Assembly: GCA_002478225.1 (NCBI GenBank)
Contig: DLMV01000019.1
Coordinates: forward strand, 64,265 to 79,966
Length of the DNA: 15,702 nucleotides
Direction: 5' to 3'
Origin: Deltaproteobacteria bacterium UBA7527
Lineage (GTDB): Bacteria; Desulfobacterota; Syntrophorhabdia; Syntrophorhabdales; Syntrophorhabdaceae
The position numbers were made by a program, and so were the translations under genes. Positions 13,554 to 15,702 of the stretch are shown here, in pieces; position 1 is the stretch's first letter, and each line of letters opens with the position of its first letter. Under the pieces are notes generated by a model. It did no database searches, was not told where the DNA came from, and saw only the letters and a program-made list of their open reading frames with translations.

Positions 13554-13895
13554 TTAGCCTATCGCCTCTCCTCCGCGTTCTTCCGTGCGGATCCTTATGC
13601 ATTCGACGAGATCAAGGACGAATATCTTGCCGTCGCCGATATTGCCGGTCTGGGCTCCCTTTATGATGGCGTTGATCGTCGGCTCTACGAAACTCTCGTT
13701 GACGGCGATCTCGAGACGTATCTTACGCAAAAGATTGCCCATCTCTTTGGCCCCGCGGTACACCTCCGTCACGCCCATCTGACGGCCATGGCCGAGGACC
13801 TCATTGACAGTGATGAGGTTCACCTCTGCCTTGTAGAGTTCCTGCTTTACCGCTTCCAACCTGTCAGGTTTGATTATTGCTATAATAAGTTTCAT
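13554..13895 (-). CDS. glnK: PII signal-transduction protein, GlnK type, lacking Tyr51
   Basis: From the ATG at 13895 (GAGGAGG 8 bases upstream) the protein has 113 residues and aligns without gaps to E. coli GlnB through the T-loop. PII binds ATP/ADP and 2-oxoglutarate and plugs AmtB. Kept residues include Thr29, Gly37, Arg38, Gln39, Lys58, Glu62, the B-loop TGNIGDGK (83-90), Arg101 and Arg103. The T-loop reads GRQMGVTEVYRGAKEMGNLL: Tyr46 is present, but position 51, the uridylylated tyrosine in proteobacteria, is Glu, and position 49 (phosphoserine in cyanobacteria) is Ala. It should therefore sense metabolites without these covalent modifications. It starts 16 bases after the amtB stop. 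An upstream start at 13958 would add 21 residues encoded within amtB and is unlikely. Confidence 0.96.
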   Translation of the reverse strand: MKLIIAIIKPDRLEAVKQELYKAEVNLITVNEVLGHGRQMGVTEVYRGAKEMGNLLRKIRLEIAVNESFVEPTINAIIKGAQTGNIGDGKIFVLDLVECIRIRTEERGGEAIG

Positions 13896-13903
13896 GGTAT
13901 GTA

Positions 13904-13910
13904 CCTCCTC
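13904..13910 (-). promoter_or_regulatory. Ribosome binding site for glnK
   Basis: GAGGAGG on the minus strand, 8 bases before the ATG at 13895, inside the 16-base gap after amtB. It fixes the start at the conserved MKLIIAIIKP N-terminus. Confidence 0.8.
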
Positions 13911-13911
13911 A

Positions 13912-15285
13912 TTATTCCAGGATCGTGTAGGCGTTCTCGTGGTGCTGTGTGAGATCAAGCCCCATGATCTCGTCTTTTTCCTTTACCCGGACCTTCATAA
14001 CAGCATCGATCACCTTATAGATGATAAGGCTTACGACAAAGCTGTATGCGAGGGTAACAGCAACGGCAATGAGCTGGACGGCAAACTGCTTGGGATTGCC
14101 AAAAAAGAGGCCGTCGGCTCCCGCCGGATTGACCGCCTTTGAGGCAAAAAGACCCGTTGCCAGCGCCCCCCATACGCCGCCGATGCAGTGGACGCCGAAG
14201 ACGTCCAAAGCGTCGTCATAGCCTAACCTTGGCTTTATGATCGTTACCGCCATGTAGCAGAAGATGCTTACAAAGATCCCGATGATGATGGCAGAAAGGG
14301 CGCTTACGAACCCCGCAGCCGGCGTTATTGCAACAAGCCCGGCAACTGCTCCTGTTGCGGTTCCGAGGACGGTCGGTTTCTCGTGAAATATCCAGTCGAG
14401 GAGCGCCCAGCTTAGGCCGGCTGCTGCAGCCGCAGTGTTGGTGACGACAAAGGCGCTGACGGCGAGTTCATTGGCGCCGAGCGAGCTGCCTGCATTAAAT
14501 CCGAACCATCCGAACCAAAGCAGCGCCGTTCCGAGTATCGTGAAGGGGAGGTTGTGCGGCAGGATGGCCTTCTGCGTGCTTCCCTGCCTCTTCCCGATGA
14601 AAATGGCCGTCATCAGAGCGGCGATGCCGGCGTTGATATGCACGACCGTACCTCCTGCAAAGTCAAGGGCTCCAAGGTCTTTAAGCCATCCGCCCACACC
14701 CCATACCCAGTGGCACACAGGGTCATAGACGAACGTTGACCACAGGACCATGAAGACGAGGAAGGCGGAAAACTTCATCCTCTCTGCAAAGGCGCCGATG
14801 ATAAGGGCAGGAGTGATGATGGCGAACATCATCTGGAAGATCATGAACAGCTGGTGCGGAATGGTGGCGGCATAATCCTTATATGGCGCAAAACCTACCC
14901 CCTGCAGGCCGACCCACTCAAGGCTTCCCCAGAACCCCTTGCCCGGTGCAAAAGAGAGGCTGTAGCCGAAGAGGATCCATTGAATGCTGACGGCACAGAG
15001 GATAGAGAAGCACTGCATGAGGATGCCGAGGACATTCTTCCGACCTACCATCCCGCCGTAGAAAAATGCAAGACCGGGCGTCATGAGCATCACAAGCGCC
15101 GTGGATATGAGAACCCAGGCGATATCGCCGGTATCGTTCTTTGGCGGCGGTTCAGCAGCAGGGGCAGCCTGAGATGCCGCCTGAGGCGCGGCCACCGGAA
15201 CGCTTTCTTGCCCGGCCCCGAATACCGCCCCGGTCAGTGCGATAGTGAGGACCAATAGCAGCAAACCCATAAATAGTTTTTTCAC
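13912..15285 (-). CDS. amtB: Ammonium transporter
   Basis: A 457-residue polytopic membrane protein of the Amt/Rh family. Residues 1-24 are a likely cleaved signal peptide (MKKLFMGLLLLVLTIALTGA, cleavage near AVFGA), followed by an Ala/Pro-rich linker and eleven predicted membrane helices, as in E. coli AmtB. The twin pore histidines are His216 (GGTVVHINAG) and His366 (FGVHCIGG); the conserved Asp is in LDFAGG (208). Other family segments: TPGLAFFYGGMVGRKN, IIGAFAERMKFS and FGFNAGSSLGAN. The start is GTG at 15285 with AAAGGAGG 6 bases upstream. It is cotranscribed with glnK, its usual cytoplasmic regulator, and preceded by two terminator-like hairpins. Confidence 0.97.
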   Translation of the reverse strand: MKKLFMGLLLLVLTIALTGAVFGAGQESVPVAAPQAASQAAPAAEPPPKNDTGDIAWVLISTALVMLMTPGLAFFYGGMVGRKNVLGILMQCFSILCAVSIQWILFGYSLSFAPGKGFWGSLEWVGLQGVGFAPYKDYAATIPHQLFMIFQMMFAIITPALIIGAFAERMKFSAFLVFMVLWSTFVYDPVCHWVWGVGGWLKDLGALDFAGGTVVHINAGIAALMTAIFIGKRQGSTQKAILPHNLPFTILGTALLWFGWFGFNAGSSLGANELAVSAFVVTNTAAAAAGLSWALLDWIFHEKPTVLGTATGAVAGLVAITPAAGFVSALSAIIIGIFVSIFCYMAVTIIKPRLGYDDALDVFGVHCIGGVWGALATGLFASKAVNPAGADGLFFGNPKQFAVQLIAVAVTLAYSFVVSLIIYKVIDAVMKVRVKEKDEIMGLDLTQHHENAYTILE

Positions 15286-15299
15286 TGTACACCTCCTTT

Positions 15300-15344
15300 A
15301 AAAATAAAACCGGCGCCTTCATCCTTACAGCGGTTGAAGACGCC
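15300..15344 (-). terminator. Leader terminator/attenuator immediately upstream of amtB
   Basis: On the minus strand GGCGTCTTCA and TGAAGGCGCC pair over 10 bp (one G-U) around a 13-base loop, followed by GGTTTTATTTTT and then directly by the amtB ribosome site. An intrinsic terminator in this place would have to be bypassed for amtB-glnK to be expressed, so it is a candidate conditional attenuator. In Geobacter an ANTAR-domain regulator antiterminates nitrogen genes; that mechanism here is only an analogy. Confidence 0.65.
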
Positions 15345-15360
15345 GATGTCTGCGCCAATC

Positions 15361-15392
15361 AAAAAAATGGCGTTCACGATACCCGGAACGCC
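15361..15392 (-). terminator. Second terminator-like hairpin in the amtB leader
   Basis: GGCGTTC and GAACGCC form a perfect 7-bp stem around a 10-base loop, followed by ATTTTTTT on the minus strand. Its right arm (GAACGCC) could also pair in part with the left arm of the next hairpin (GGCGT), allowing mutually exclusive folds. Confidence 0.6.
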
Positions 15393-15400
15393 GTTGTTTT

Positions 15401-15416
15401 AACACATCAGTGTGTT
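15401..15416. promoter_or_regulatory. Dyad in the amtB leader related to the glnA palindrome
   Basis: AACACATCAGTGTGTT has 6-bp arms and a 4-bp centre. On the minus strand it agrees with the core of the glnA-leader palindrome at 11 of 16 positions, both with CACA-N4-TGTG. It sits 7 bases from the conserved box. Confidence 0.45.
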
Positions 15417-15423
15417 GATAGGA

Positions 15424-15454
15424 TTAAAAGTAAAAAAGATCGGTTTTTGGTAAC
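15424..15454 (-). promoter_or_regulatory. Conserved 31-bp box upstream of amtB
   Basis: It matches 13350-13380 upstream of orf86-glnA at 24 of 31 positions without gaps and in the same orientation. The two copies precede the two nitrogen-assimilation transcripts of the window, which suggests a shared control site or promoter part. Confidence 0.5.
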
Positions 15455-15480
15455 TGAAGGACCGGCAGACAATAATAAAC

Positions 15481-15640
15481 CCGTAAGGCGTAAGGCGTAA
15501 GGGGAGCAAAAAACGGGACATCCGTAAGGCGTGAGGCATTAATACCCGTAAGGCGTAAGTCGTCAGGCGTGAGGGGAGCAGAAAGCGGAACACCCGTAAG
15601 CGTAAGGCATGAGGGGCGGGAGCAAAATCGCGCGGCGTGG
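15481..15640. repeat. Heptamer repeat array, CGTAAGG type, with higher-order units
   Basis: Runs of CGTAAGG/CGTGAGG units start at about 15482, 15523, 15547 and 15595, each opening with CCGTAAG. Three of the four blocks are followed by a GGGAGCA-like spacer rich in A and CGG. The region has no credible gene; the frame across it is purely repeat-derived. Confidence 0.6.
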
Positions 15641-15702
15641 TGTCATTGCGAGCAGGGCGCGGCAATCTCATCCTTATAGGATCGCCACGTTGCTTACGCT
15701 CC
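15641..15702. repeat. Palindromic interspersed repeat (REP-like), copy 2, cut by the window edge
   Basis: It begins TGTCATTGCGAG and continues with CGCGGCAATCTCATCC, ATCGCCACGTTGCT and ACGCTCC, closely matching copy 1 at 13450-13503. It contains an inner palindrome ATCCTATAAGGAT. The opening is typical of the widespread GTCATTGCGAG repeat family. Confidence 0.6.

Noticed and set aside
15300..15344. Glutamine riboswitch (glnA RNA motif) upstream of amtB
   Set aside because: A few bases resemble parts of such RNAs, but the conserved core I know of is not present; a terminator hairpin explains the sequence better.
1778..15640. CRISPR array
   Set aside because: The repeat units are only 7 bp, directly abutting and degenerate, with no regular unique spacers and no cas genes.
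15399..15671. A 90-codon minus-strand frame at the right edge
   Set aside because: The peptide is a direct translation of the CGTAAGG repeats (recurring LRLTPYAL-like segments), not a gene.

Overview
The window carries a gene train lying entirely on the minus strand: nitrogen-assimilation genes at the right, then one-carbon and electron-transfer genes running leftwards. The combination of split, ferredoxin-type glutamate synthase parts, a MetF/MetV methylenetetrahydrofolate reductase, HdrB, HdrC and an MvhD-family protein points to a strict anaerobe with a reductive acetyl-CoA (Wood-Ljungdahl) type folate branch. The moderately high GC, the intergenic heptamer repeats and the gene content fit an uncultured Nitrospirota or Desulfobacterota-like bacterium. 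That placement is an inference; no rRNA or other phylogenetic marker is present.

Layout in the direction of transcription (high to low coordinates): (1) a leader with two terminator-like hairpins, then amtB and glnK; (2) a 363-base gap with a palindromic repeat, a conserved box and a perfect 22-bp palindrome, then a small unknown ORF, glnA and a class I glutamine amidotransferase; (3) a 265-base gap of heptamer repeats, then mvhD, metV, metF, a degenerate FMN-domain glutamate synthase paralogue, an intact FMN-domain glutamate synthase, a fused amidotransferase/GXGXG glutamate synthase protein, hdrC, hdrB, a repeat-rich gap, and a small winged-helix protein. Spacing within block 3 is tight in its core: metV and metF overlap, and gaps of 3, 4 and 15 bases separate other pairs.

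Biology: AmtB/GlnK import and sense ammonium, GlnA fixes it, and the three-part glutamate synthase returns glutamate. No NAD(P)H-oxidising GltD subunit is present. MetF, MetV, MvhD, HdrC and HdrB resemble the parts of the MetVF-HdrABC-MvhD reductase known from Moorella, but HdrA is not in the window and the glutamate synthase genes sit where it might be expected. A plausible but unproven reading is that glutamate synthase and methylene-THF reductase share an iron-sulfur electron supply.

The most unusual signals are the FMN-domain paralogue that has lost the synthase signature motifs, a PII protein with Glu in place of the uridylylated Tyr51, a terminator-rich amtB leader, a conserved box plus dyad shared by the amtB and glnA leaders, and several unrelated intergenic repeats that all share a 7-bp period, some running into the ends of coding regions.
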